A stretch of 42,022 bases of DNA from an uncultured bacterium (GCA_913050645.1 CAJXAG010000003.1:1-42022), one strand, 5' to 3'. Positions 15,385 to 22,744 are shown, counted from the stretch's first letter. A program made the numbers and translations. The notes: generated from the sequence alone by a model not told the origin.

Positions 15385-15521
15385 TGGAAATGAATTGTGT
15401 GATCACTGGTAAGGTGAGAAAGTCTGGGAGACTTTCGCAAGACCTTGACTACTATTTCAGGAATGCATGGACTGAAATAGTGACAAGGTGTACAGCATCT
15501 GTAAGATGCAAGGGATTTTAA
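15381..15521 (+). other. Short frame resembling the acylphosphatase start, with three strong hairpins
   Basis: ATG 15381 overlaps the preceding stop (ATGA). The 46-codon frame begins MMEMNCVITGKV, close to SEINCVISGRV of the acylphosphatase that follows, so it looks like a decayed partial copy of that gene start. After codon 12 similarity ends and the DNA becomes a run of hairpins. These are GAAAGTCT/AGACTTTC (15418-15436), ACCTTG plus ACTATTTCAG with complements (15442-15489, 11-base loop), and GCATCT/AGATGC (15495-15509). It could be a small gene, a structured RNA leader for acylphosphatase, or an inserted element. Confidence 0.45.
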
Positions 15522-15522
15522 T

Positions 15523-15798
15523 ATGAAAAGCGAAATCAATTGTGTAATAAGTGGTCGTGTTCAAGGTGTTTCTTTCCGTGCGTATGCACAAGACTCGGCC
15601 GATGAGCTTGGTCTTTGTGGTTGGGTGAAGAATCATGACGATGCCTCGGTACTAGTCTGTGCGCAGGGTGACCGTGATCTGCTCAAAGAATATGTTGAGT
15701 ACTTGCACGAAGGATCACTACGCGCAGAGGTTGCTGCGGTGTCTGTTGAATGGGGTACACCCCAGGTGGTATTTCCGGAGTTTTCCATTAAGCACTAA
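15523..15798 (+). CDS. acyP: Acylphosphatase
   Basis: The 91-residue product is a full-length acylphosphatase, which hydrolyses acyl phosphates such as carbamoyl phosphate in the cytoplasm. The signature GRVQGVSFRAYAQDSADELG is at 11-30 with the phosphate-binding loop and catalytic Arg19. Asn37 in GWVKN is the second catalytic residue. The end, VEWGTPQVVFPEFSIKH, matches the last strands. There is no clear Shine-Dalgarno; the start lies directly after the structured short frame. It is followed by the polyprenyl synthase gene after 4 bases. Confidence 0.92.
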   Translation: MKSEINCVISGRVQGVSFRAYAQDSADELGLCGWVKNHDDASVLVCAQGDRDLLKEYVEYLHEGSLRAEVAAVSVEWGTPQVVFPEFSIKH

Positions 15799-15802
15799 CA
15801 GT

Positions 15803-16843
15803 ATGCAACAGGTTATCGATCTATTCTCTGAGTATACAAAAGAAGTTGATGTATATATGAACGATGTGCTCACAAAGCATGCTGATATTTCACTGTATAA
15901 GCACCTATCGTATTTTCTTGGATTTTTAGACGAAGAACTGCAGCCGGTGCAAGCATATGCAGGGAAGCGGATGCGCGCGGGACTCTGCATGCTGCTTGCG
16001 GACTGGTATGGCAGCAAAAAAGAGGCTCTATCTGTGGCTGCATCGATCGAACTCTTTCACAATTTTACACTCATTCATGATGACATTGTTGACGAAGACG
16101 CGGTGCGGCGCGGTCGACCTACAGTCTGGAAACTCTTCGGTGTTGACCATGCGATTAACAGCGGTGATGCGCAGTTACTTATTGCACTACAGGTCGTTAC
16201 AAATGCTACTGACCTGTCTGACCAGCAAAAGGTTGCACTTAACTCATTTTTAACGAAACAGTATTTGCGGGTTGTTGAGGGTCAATATCTCGATTTTTCA
16301 TTAACTAAAAAAACGCTTGAGGACGGAGTTTCAGAAGAGGAATATTACAAAATGATCGGCCGAAAGACTGCTGATTTGATTGCTGCATCGACGCAGGCTG
16401 CAGGTGTAGTTGCTCAAAAAAGGGATGCGGAGTTAGAGGCTTTGTTTGCGTATGGACACAGTGTAGGTATGGCGTACCAGCTGTGTGATGATCTTGTGTC
16501 TATTTGGGGATCACAAGAGCAGACCGGGAAGCGTGCGTATGGTGATCTACTTGAAAAGAAAAAGACGTTGCCGGTCATTCATTTATATGAGAAGGCATCG
16601 CAGGATGTACAGGAGCGACTGCGTGCGATATATGCACCAGATACTGTAGTGTCGCAGGAACATGCACAAGAAATTGTTAAAATACTTGAAGTTGCGAGAG
16701 TACGTATATATGTAGAAGAGAAAGTTGTAGAGTATGTTCGCAAGGCGAAAGACTCTACGCACGTGCTTTCAATAACACCAGAGCAAAAAGAGCAGCTGTG
16801 TCGACTTGTCGATGATGTATTACCGATTACAATAAATATATAA
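15803..16843 (+). CDS. Polyprenyl diphosphate synthase (IspA/IspB family)
   Basis: The 346-residue protein starts at ATG 15803. It condenses isopentenyl diphosphate with allylic diphosphates to make isoprenoid chains. GKRMRAG (54-60) binds the substrate, and the first Asp-rich motif is DDIVDED at 93-99 followed by RRGRPT. The second is QLCDDLVSIWG at about 226-236, where the usual third Asp (DDxxD) is Ser. KKKTLPVIHLYEKA is the family Lys-containing helix. Chain length cannot be read reliably. It sits between acylphosphatase and the pseudouridine synthase with short gaps, probably in one transcript. Confidence 0.88.
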   Translation: MQQVIDLFSEYTKEVDVYMNDVLTKHADISLYKHLSYFLGFLDEELQPVQAYAGKRMRAGLCMLLADWYGSKKEALSVAASIELFHNFTLIHDDIVDEDAVRRGRPTVWKLFGVDHAINSGDAQLLIALQVVTNATDLSDQQKVALNSFLTKQYLRVVEGQYLDFSLTKKTLEDGVSEEEYYKMIGRKTADLIAASTQAAGVVAQKRDAELEALFAYGHSVGMAYQLCDDLVSIWGSQEQTGKRAYGDLLEKKKTLPVIHLYEKASQDVQERLRAIYAPDTVVSQEHAQEIVKILEVARVRIYVEEKVVEYVRKAKDSTHVLSITPEQKEQLCRLVDDVLPITINI

Positions 16844-16848
16844 ACAGT

Positions 16849-17625
16849 ATGTTTGGTTTTGGAAAACAGAAAGAAGCTCTATTGGATATAGAAATACTTT
16901 TTGAGAATGATGATGTGGTTGTAATCAATAAACCTGAGGGGGTGATGGTGCATCCCGATGGACATCATGAGGGAGCGACAGTTGTCGATTGGTTTTTAGA
17001 AAAGTATCCTGACGCAAAAGGAGTTGGTGAGCCACAAAAGAATAATAAAGGAGAAGAACTCGAACGATCAGGTGTGGTGCATCGACTGGATACTGATACT
17101 TCTGGTGTGTTGATTCTTGCAAAAACACAAGAAGCATTTGAACATCTAAAGAGCCAGTTTCATGATCGACAGGCAAAGAAAGAGTATCGTGCGTTTGTGT
17201 ATGGTCCAGTGCGCGAGAAGTGGGGGACGATTAACAAAGCAATCGGTCGCAGTCCAAAAGATTTTCGTAAACGTCTAGCAACACAAGGTGCAAAAGGCAC
17301 ACTGCGTGACGCGGTAACTGATTGGGAATGTATAGGGCAGGGACGGTTTGAAGACCAAGACTTTTCATATATGAAGCTTAAGCCGAAGACAGGGCGGACG
17401 CATCAGATCCGGGTGCACTTGCGCGCTATTGAGCGCCCGGTGGTGGGGGACACGCTCTATGCAGAGCATATGATGGAGCAGTCAAACAACCTCGGTCTTG
17501 ATCGTATGGCGCTGCATGCGCATACGCTTGAGATTATGCTGCCCGATGGTGAGATGCAGCGGTTTATCGCACCACTGCCAGCGTGTTTCGAAGAAGCAGC
17601 TGAAAGACTAGCTGAGGAGATATAA
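16849..17625 (+). CDS. RluA-family RNA pseudouridine synthase
   Basis: This 258-residue enzyme converts uridine to pseudouridine in rRNA or tRNA. The catalytic Asp81 is in VVHRLDTDTSGVLILAK. Other family elements are an early DDVVVINKPEGVMVHP, KKEYRAFVYG, and RTHQIRVHLRAI followed by PVVGDTLY. No S4 domain is present, so the RluD/RluC subgroup cannot be told apart. It begins 5 bases after the polyprenyl synthase gene and ends at a small terminator before rplS. Confidence 0.9.
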   Translation: MFGFGKQKEALLDIEILFENDDVVVINKPEGVMVHPDGHHEGATVVDWFLEKYPDAKGVGEPQKNNKGEELERSGVVHRLDTDTSGVLILAKTQEAFEHLKSQFHDRQAKKEYRAFVYGPVREKWGTINKAIGRSPKDFRKRLATQGAKGTLRDAVTDWECIGQGRFEDQDFSYMKLKPKTGRTHQIRVHLRAIERPVVGDTLYAEHMMEQSNNLGLDRMALHAHTLEIMLPDGEMQRFIAPLPACFEEAAERLAEEI

Positions 17626-17632
17626 AAGCCCT

Positions 17633-17649
17633 AAAAGGACTTCCTTTTT
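17633..17649 (+). terminator. Small terminator
   Basis: AAAAGG/CCTTTT stem with ACTT loop and a T-tract, 8 bases after the pseudouridine synthase stop. Confidence 0.5.
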
Positions 17650-17718
17650 CTAGACTGTTGTGGTAGATTAGGGCACGTTTTATTGCGACTTCTAAAGCAT
17701 TTAACAGTAGATATATTT

Positions 17719-18426
17719 ATGAACACAGTAACAACAGGTGTAGCAATTTCTCCAGTAAACATGGAGGACCGAAAGAACATCGGCATTAAAGCTGGTGACA
17801 CGGTACGCGTACACCAGAAAATTCAAGATAAGGGTAAGACACGTATTCAGGTTTTTGAAGGTGTTGTGCTCGCACGAAAGCACGGAAGTGAGCCAGGAGC
17901 TACATTTACCGTTAGAAAGATGGCTAGTGGAGTCGGTGTAGAAAAAATTTTTCCACTGTACTCACCAAGTATTGATAAGATCGAGATTGTGAAGCGAGCG
18001 AAGGTTCGTCGAGCAAAGCTCTACTTCATCCGAGAGAAGGTTGCACGAGAAATCAAGCGACAAATGCGTCGCATGCGTCTGGTTTCTATTGCATCAGAGT
18101 CTGAAGCAGAAGCAGCAGTACGAGCTGAAGCAGAAGAGGAAGCAGCAAAGGCTGCTGAAGAAGCAAAGAAGGCTGAGGAAGCAGCAGCAGAAGCTACTAA
18201 AGCAGAATCTACCACACAATCTGATGAGTCAGATTCTGAGGCAGACAAGGATGCTACAGAAGACGCACCAGCTGCTGAGGTGTCCGAAGAACAGAGCGAA
18301 AGCGACAATTCTGAAGATACACAGAGTGAGACTCCAGCTGAAGAGGCAACAGAAGAGGTTGCTGAAAAGGCTCCTGCAGAGGAAGAAGCTGCAGAAGTAT
18401 CAACTGACGAAGAAAAGAAAGACTAG
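17719..18426 (+). CDS. rplS: 50S ribosomal protein L19 with long acidic C-terminal tail
   Basis: The start is ATG 17719; the longer frame adds 12 codons with no ribosome-binding site. Residues 1-115 are a normal L19: NIGIKAGDTVRVHQKIQDKG, then VFEGVVLARKHG, TFTVRKMASGVGVEKIFPLY (taken in parts), KIEIVKRAKVRRAKLYFIR. L19 sits at the bridge between ribosomal subunits. About 120 further residues are almost only Ala, Glu, Lys, Ser, Asp and Thr. They open with a coiled-coil-like Ala/Glu helix and end in disordered acidic sequence. Bacterial L19 usually stops near residue 115-125. Similar tails on ribosomal proteins occur in CPR bacteria. Confidence 0.93.
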   Translation: MNTVTTGVAISPVNMEDRKNIGIKAGDTVRVHQKIQDKGKTRIQVFEGVVLARKHGSEPGATFTVRKMASGVGVEKIFPLYSPSIDKIEIVKRAKVRRAKLYFIREKVAREIKRQMRRMRLVSIASESEAEAAVRAEAEEEAAKAAEEAKKAEEAAAEATKAESTTQSDESDSEADKDATEDAPAAEVSEEQSESDNSEDTQSETPAEEATEEVAEKAPAEEEAAEVSTDEEKKD

Positions 18427-18436
18427 TTTCTTTCAA

Positions 18437-18475
18437 AAAACAAAAAACTATCGGCATGCCGATGGTTTTTGTTTT
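18437..18475 (+). terminator. Terminator after rplS
   Basis: A-rich left arm and T-rich right arm around CTATCGGC/GCCGATGG, with T-runs at 18466-18470 and 18472-18475. Confidence 0.75.
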
Positions 18476-18510
18476 CTGAAACAGAATATTAGAAAACTAA
18501 TTGGTAGACA

Positions 18511-18519
18511 TGATATAGT
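18511..18519 (+). promoter_or_regulatory. Extended -10 promoter, predicted leaderless start
   Basis: TGA-TATAGT ends 6 bases before ATG 18526. The intervening AGAGGT could also act as a weak Shine-Dalgarno if transcription starts further upstream. Confidence 0.5.
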
Positions 18520-18525
18520 AGAGGT

Positions 18526-19185
18526 ATGGGAAAGCGTGGACCAAAACCGAAAGGGAGAGTAGACACTTCGTGGCGAGCTGAGCTTGCCTATGCACTTGGT
18601 TTGATTACTGCTGATGGGTCTTTGTCAAAAAACGGCCGCCACATTGATCTTACCTCAAAGGATCTGGATCAGTTAGAAACATACAGAAGTTGTCTTGGTA
18701 TAGAAGATATAAAGATTGGCTCTAAGCGTAGTACTCATGCAAATGATGTTTCGTACTATAGAGTTCAGTTTGGTGACGTGTTGTTTTATCAGTGGCTCGC
18801 GGACAGAGGTTTGGCACCCAATAAATCTAAGACGATTCAGAAAGTTGATGTACCAGATAAATACTTTTTTGATTTCGTGCGTGGTGAATGGGATGGAGAT
18901 GGGACGATCTATTGTTCGGAGGACAAGCGCTGGAAAAACAGTTATGTTGTTAGTATTGCATTTGCAAGTGGGAGTTCAGAGTTTTTGCAGTGGCTTCAAA
19001 AAGAAATTAACAAGAGAATTGGAACTACCGGACACATTCAAGAAAGTACACGTGCGCTACAGCTACGATATGCACGAAGAGATTCAAGAAAACTTTTTGA
19101 CGCTATGTTTTATGTAAACGACCTGCCACATCTTTCAAGAAAGTTTGCAAAAGCTCAAAAAATCTTTAAAATGACGGGACTCTAA
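18526..19185 (+). CDS. Free-standing LAGLIDADG homing endonuclease-like protein
   Basis: The 219-residue protein has two LAGLIDADG motifs: ALGLITADG (23-31) with catalytic-type Asp30, and FVRGEWDGDG (117-126) with Asp125 or the neighbouring acidic residues. That is the single-chain monomer layout, which cuts long DNA sites. The basic N-terminus (GKRGPKPKGR) may contact DNA. It is not inside an intron or intein here; it lies between rplS and tRNA-Leu. It could be a mobile gene that inserted beside a conserved site, or a domesticated regulator. Both acidic motifs look intact. Confidence 0.82.
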   Translation: MGKRGPKPKGRVDTSWRAELAYALGLITADGSLSKNGRHIDLTSKDLDQLETYRSCLGIEDIKIGSKRSTHANDVSYYRVQFGDVLFYQWLADRGLAPNKSKTIQKVDVPDKYFFDFVRGEWDGDGTIYCSEDKRWKNSYVVSIAFASGSSEFLQWLQKEINKRIGTTGHIQESTRALQLRYARRDSRKLFDAMFYVNDLPHLSRKFAKAQKIFKMTGL

Positions 19186-19196
19186 CGAGTATAGAT

Positions 19197-19278
19197 GCCC
19201 AGGTGGAGAAATTGGTAAACTCGTACGCTTGAGGGGCGTATGCTTAACAGCTTGCTGGTTCAAGTCCAGTCCTGGGCA
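19197..19278 (+). tRNA. tRNA-Leu (anticodon GAG)
   Basis: Acceptor arms GCCCAGG/CCTGGGC pair fully with discriminator A. The anticodon stem TACGC/GCGTA encloses TTGAGGG with GAG. The long variable arm and T-arm TTCAAGT loop follow. CCA is not encoded. Confidence 0.92.
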
Positions 19279-19293
19279 CAAATCAGTATAAGT

Positions 19294-19325
19294 AAAAACC
19301 ATCATTCCTAAGAATGATGGTTTTT
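19294..19325 (+). terminator. Terminator after tRNA-Leu
   Basis: AAAAACCATCATTC pairs with GAATGATGGTTTTT around a CTAA loop. Confidence 0.85.
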
Positions 19326-19334
19326 ATTTATAGA

Positions 19335-19408
19335 AAGCAAACTGCTTTGCTTGCGTGCTGATTTGTGAGCCGGAGACATGTTTTCTGCTCTTTCCTAGAG
19401 CAGAAAAC
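19335..19408. other. Two hairpins of unknown role
   Basis: AAGCAAA/TTTGCTT (19335-19352) and the 12-bp perfect stem GTTTTCTGCTCT/AGAGCAGAAAAC (19380-19408, loop TTCCT) lie between tRNA-Leu and the Nudix gene. GC-rich sequence flanks the second stem on both sides. They may be part of a small RNA; no known family was recognised. Confidence 0.4.
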
Positions 19409-19500
19409 GGTCGAGGCCGGGGAGGAACCACTTAGTATTTGTTGAACCTAGTGAAAAAGAAATGCTTAGTGAGTTGACCCCAAGAGAAAGATGTCTTGTT

Positions 19501-19509
19501 TGCTATACT
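19501..19509 (+). promoter_or_regulatory. Extended -10 promoter, predicted leaderless start
   Basis: TGC-TATACT ends 6 bases before ATG 19516 (TTCTCT between). The element is nearly identical to the one at 14710. A TTGACC at 19474 is too far upstream to be its -35 box. Confidence 0.6.
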
Positions 19510-19515
19510 TTCTCT

Positions 19516-19950
19516 ATGGAAACCATACAAGACTACTCGTACGGGGTGATACCAGTGCGGAAGGAAGGCGATGAATGGAAAGTGTTTGTGCTGCATCAGA
19601 TATCAAAAGCAGATACCTATTGGACCTTTCCAAAGGGTCACCCGGAAGAAGGGGAGACACAAGAGGAATCAGCACTGCGCGAACTACATGAAGAGACAGC
19701 ACTTGTTCCTGGAAAACTGGAGAAAGAAAAAACATTCGATCAGCAGTATCACTTTATGCAAAATGGCATACGTATACATAAACACGTATCGTATTACATT
19801 GGATATATTGATAACCCTGCCTTCACCATGCAAGAAGAAGAGGTTCTTGATGCGCGGTGGTGTACTTTTGCAGAAGCGAGAGTATTATTAACCTATGACC
19901 TCGCCAAAGAGCTTCTTGATGAGGTTGCTCAATTTTTAACAGGTAAATAA
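19516..19950 (+). CDS. Nudix hydrolase, diadenosine-tetraphosphatase-like
   Basis: The start at ATG 19516 is supported by the promoter directly before it. The 144-residue enzyme has a complete Nudix box at 41-63 (GHPEEGETQEESALRELHEE, then TAL), including the metal-binding RE-x2-EE. WTFPKGHPE just before it is typical of bis(5'-nucleosyl)-tetraphosphatases of the Ap4A pyrophosphohydrolase group. Such enzymes clear dinucleoside polyphosphates or act on other nucleotide derivatives in the cytoplasm. It is followed after 6 bases by a small DUF1059-like gene. Confidence 0.88.
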   Translation: METIQDYSYGVIPVRKEGDEWKVFVLHQISKADTYWTFPKGHPEEGETQEESALRELHEETALVPGKLEKEKTFDQQYHFMQNGIRIHKHVSYYIGYIDNPAFTMQEEEVLDARWCTFAEARVLLTYDLAKELLDEVAQFLTGK

Positions 19951-19956
19951 ACGACT

Positions 19957-20145
19957 ATGAAGACGTTTAAATGCTATGACTGTGAGAGCTCGTTTCAGGC
20001 AGAGACGCGAGAGATGATTCTCAGTATTCTTTACGAACACTATATGAAGAACCATCACAGTGTTATCAGTAACGCTTCTGATGAGGAGAAGAAGCAGTGG
20101 ATGCAGCAGTTTGAGAAGGATTGGCAAACTGCTGAAGAAGTGTAA
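19957..20145 (+). CDS. Small DUF1059-like protein
   Basis: The 62-residue protein begins MKTFKCYDCESSFQAETREM, resembling DUF1059 proteins, with a CxxC pair and a later His-x3-His-like cluster (YEHYMKNHHSVI). These may bind zinc, as a short zinc-finger domain does. The C-terminus is a charged helix. It lies between the Nudix gene and a membrane-anchored protein, with 6- and 11-base gaps, so the three are probably co-transcribed. Confidence 0.7.
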   Translation: MKTFKCYDCESSFQAETREMILSILYEHYMKNHHSVISNASDEEKKQWMQQFEKDWQTAEEV

Positions 20146-20156
20146 ATAAAATAAAT

Positions 20157-20801
20157 ATGAATACTCACAAACTGTTATTTGTAGGCCTTGCAATCATTGT
20201 GCTTGGGCTTATTGCCTACTTTGCAATCCCGGCGTCAGACGATGTGCCAAATGATGCAACAAACCAACAGGATACAGATATTGTATCGGAAAAAGATAGT
20301 GGTAGCGGATCGTTCCTCTCGCTTATGGAACGTGATGAAAATATCGCCTGCACCTTTACTTCAGATACAGAGGGTACGAAGTCGGCTGGTATGTTTTATT
20401 ACAGCGATGGAAAATATCGTGTTGAGTCAGAAACAGAAACTGATGGTATGACGTTTACCTCGAACATGATTGGTTTAGAAGACAAGTCATATATTTGGGG
20501 AACGTCACCACAGGGAGATATTGCGCTGGTTGTTGCAAACGATGCTGTAGATGCAGAGGAGTCAGCACGTGAATTTGCTGATAGACAAGAGGAATCCACA
20601 ATCGACCTAGAGGAAGGTGTGGTGTATAACTGCAACCCATGGCAACCAGTTCCAGCTCTGTTGGAACCTCCAAGCGATATAGAGTTTATGGATATGCAGG
20701 AAATGTTAGAAAGCATGTTTTCTGGAGAAATGCCGGATATGCCAGAAGGATTTGAAATGCCTGAGGGGATGGAAATTCCCGCTGATCTACAGATGCAATA
20801 A
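20157..20801 (+). CDS. Membrane-anchored extracytoplasmic protein of unknown function
   Basis: An N-terminal membrane segment (about 6-24) is followed by a Ser/Asp/Gln-rich linker and a soluble domain of about 110 residues with two Cys (NIACTFTS and VVYNCNPW). The pattern SAGMFYYSDGKYRVES suggests a beta-rich, lipoprotein-carrier-like or DUF4412-like fold. The last ~45 residues are rich in Met, Pro and Glu (GEMPDMPEGFEMPEGMEIPA), which could bind copper or be disordered. No family is certain. Related small exported proteins with Met/Pro tails are common in CPR genomes. Confidence 0.6.
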   Translation: MNTHKLLFVGLAIIVLGLIAYFAIPASDDVPNDATNQQDTDIVSEKDSGSGSFLSLMERDENIACTFTSDTEGTKSAGMFYYSDGKYRVESETETDGMTFTSNMIGLEDKSYIWGTSPQGDIALVVANDAVDAEESAREFADRQEESTIDLEEGVVYNCNPWQPVPALLEPPSDIEFMDMQEMLESMFSGEMPDMPEGFEMPEGMEIPADLQMQ

Positions 20802-20845
20802 CTTGCACAAAAAAGAAAACTTGTTACTATCAAAACGTATGACAC

Positions 20846-20908
20846 ATACACACACAAATAACCTGCTGGGGCTCCTTCGAAATAGTCGTGGAGCATTCGT
20901 GTGTGTAT
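20846..20908 (+). other. Long stem-loop in the region before leuA
   Basis: ATACACACACAAAT (20846-20859) pairs with ATTCGTGTGTGTAT (20895-20908) with one mismatch, and GCTCC (20871-20875) pairs with GGAGC (20890-20894) inside it. It lies 45 bases after the previous stop codon. Confidence 0.55.
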
Positions 20909-20936
20909 AGTTTCTCTTAAACAAAGTATGTAGATA

Positions 20937-20964
20937 CAAACCCTCCACGAAAATGGAGGGTTTG
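20937..20964 (+). terminator. Terminator upstream of the leuA leader
   Basis: CAAACCCTCCA/TGGAGGGTTTG stem, loop CGAAAA, followed by TTTG. With the preceding stem it could be a transcription attenuator, or simply end the upstream operon. Confidence 0.7.
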
Positions 20965-20992
20965 TTTGTGTCAATGGTGACATATATGTTCT

Positions 20993-21113
20993 TCCCGTTA
21001 GAGATCAGGAGTGTACATACTTCTGATGGGTAAAACTAACGGACTGTTCTTTAAAACTGAAAAAGAGAATCTTTTGTTGGGAGTGAAGCATAACGTTTCA
21101 ATCTCTAACGGGA
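20993..21113 (+). promoter_or_regulatory. Candidate structured leader of leuA
   Basis: TCCCGTTAGAGAT (20993-21005) and ATCTCTAACGGGA (21101-21113) form a perfect 13-bp stem enclosing 95 bases. Two smaller hairpins lie inside (21006-21025; AAAAGA/TCTTTT near 21061-21075). CTAACGG recurs at about 21037-21043 and could compete for pairing. The right arm ends 23 bases before the leuA start. No T-box sequence is visible. Confidence 0.5.
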
Positions 21114-21136
21114 TTCTATACAAAAGGAGAAAACAC

Positions 21137-22699
21137 ATGGATCAGGTACTCTTCTTCGATACGACGTGTCGAGATGGTAAGCAGGCACCGGGGAATAACC
21201 ACGGACCTGCAGACACGGTGCGTATTGCACATCAGGCTGCTGCACTTGGTATCAATATCTTCGAGGCAGGTTTTGCTGTTTCCTCGGAGCTTGATTTCCA
21301 GTCAGTCTCACGTGTTGCAAAAGAAGTTGATGGTATCGTGCCGTGCTCACTTGCACGCGCAAGCACAAAGGATATTGAAGCAGCTGCACGTGCACTTGAG
21401 GGTGCGCTTGTTTCGCCACGTATCCATACGTTTATAGCAACTAGTGATATTCATATGGAACATAAGCTGCAGATGAGTCGTGATCAGGTGCTTGAAAAAG
21501 TTGCGGATTCGGTACGGTTCGCACGGACATTTGTGGATGATGTGGAGTGGTCTGCGGAGGATGCGATGCGCAGTGACTTTGAGTTTCTTAAGCTCGCGGT
21601 GCGTGAAGCAATTTTCGCCGGTGCACGCACGGTCAACGTGCCAGACACGGTGGGATATCTCATGCCCGGTATGATTCGAGAGAAAGTTTCTCAGCTTATT
21701 GCTGAGGTACCTGAGATTAACGAGTACGGTGTGGTTGTGTCGGTACATTGTCATGATGATCTGGATTGTGCTACCGCCAACACGCTTGCAGGTATCGAAG
21801 GTGGTGCGCGGCAAGTTGAGTGTACGATCAACGGTATTGGCGAGCGTGCAGGGAATACGCACTATGCACCGGTTGTCATGGCACTGTCATTGCATAAAGA
21901 CTACTTTGGTGTGACGCACAGTATCAACACGCAAGCTATTGGTGATACAGCGCGGTTGCTTTCATCAGTGCTCCAAAAGCCAGTGCCGAGCAATTTGCCC
22001 GTTGTGGGTGAAAATGTATTTGCGCATGGCTCAGGTATTCATCAACATGGTGTCAGTGGCAACACACAAACGTATGAGATCATGACACCCGATTCGGTTG
22101 GTTGGAAAGCTGAAGGGTTTCCACTTTCGTCCCAGTCTGGTCGTCGCGGCCTTTCTGAGCGTTTGCGCCTGCTGGGGTACGAGCTTGGCGAGAATGAGCT
22201 GCGCGTTGTGTATGATCGCTTTGAGTCGTATGCGACAGGACGCAGTCTCGTTTCCAACAATGAGCTGCATATGCTCATGCAGCAACATCGGTGTGGGGTT
22301 GACCATGCTGCACATCGCATCGTGCTTGATGATATCTCGTATGCAAAAGTAGGTGATGTTGTTGGAGCAAGTGTAACACTCTGCTATGGGGGAGTGATGC
22401 ATCATGGTAATGGGCGTGGTGCGGGTCCGTTTGCAGCAGCAAAACAAGCTTTGTCGGAAGCATTGCGTGCATGTGATGTTTCACTTGCTGATATTTCGCT
22501 TGTACACTATGACCTTGAGAAAGGAGAAGGTGGTGCAGATGCAATCGGACAGGCACACATTACAGTCCAAAGTGAAACCATGACTGGCTTTGGGTATGCA
22601 GAAAATGTCGATACAGTACTTGCAAGTGTCCAGGCATATGTACAGGCGGTGAATCACTTGTTGCTTGTGGGGATTCCAAAAGATCAGGTGGATGTGTGA
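21137..22699 (+). CDS. leuA: 2-isopropylmalate synthase-like enzyme
   Basis: The start is ATG 21137 with AAAGGAG 8-9 bases upstream; the longer frame adds 42 unlikely codons through the leader. The 520-residue protein has the HMGL-like barrel: DTTCRDGKQAPG (8-19) with Arg12 and Asp13, HCHDDLDCATANTLAG with metal ligands His204 and His206, and NGIGERAGN. A C-terminal LeuA-dimer-like regulatory domain runs from about 370 to 510. LeuA joins acetyl-CoA to 2-oxoisovalerate, the first step of leucine synthesis. No leuB, leuC or leuD is next to it, so the product may feed another route, or the pathway may be incomplete. Related enzymes such as homocitrate or citramalate synthase are alternatives. 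Confidence 0.85.
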   Translation: MDQVLFFDTTCRDGKQAPGNNHGPADTVRIAHQAAALGINIFEAGFAVSSELDFQSVSRVAKEVDGIVPCSLARASTKDIEAAARALEGALVSPRIHTFIATSDIHMEHKLQMSRDQVLEKVADSVRFARTFVDDVEWSAEDAMRSDFEFLKLAVREAIFAGARTVNVPDTVGYLMPGMIREKVSQLIAEVPEINEYGVVVSVHCHDDLDCATANTLAGIEGGARQVECTINGIGERAGNTHYAPVVMALSLHKDYFGVTHSINTQAIGDTARLLSSVLQKPVPSNLPVVGENVFAHGSGIHQHGVSGNTQTYEIMTPDSVGWKAEGFPLSSQSGRRGLSERLRLLGYELGENELRVVYDRFESYATGRSLVSNNELHMLMQQHRCGVDHAAHRIVLDDISYAKVGDVVGASVTLCYGGVMHHGNGRGAGPFAAAKQALSEALRACDVSLADISLVHYDLEKGEGGADAIGQAHITVQSETMTGFGYAENVDTVLASVQAYVQAVNHLLLVGIPKDQVDV

Positions 22700-22715
22700 T
22701 ACTCAAATAAAAAAC

Positions 22716-22741
22716 AAGGCGGATGCAATCGCATCCGCCTT
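22716..22741. terminator. Bidirectional terminator between convergent genes
   Basis: AAGGCGGATGC/GCATCCGCCTT with AATC loop. A T-rich stretch follows in both directions. Confidence 0.9.
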
Positions 22742-22744
22742 TTA

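Noticed and set aside
18041..18562. A 173-residue plus-strand frame rich in Lys and Gln
   Set aside because: It is the +1 shadow of the low-complexity L19 tail and crosses its terminator.
20993..21113. T-box riboswitch upstream of leuA
   Set aside because: The conserved T-box sequence and specifier loop pattern are not seen, so it was reported only as an unclassified structured leader.
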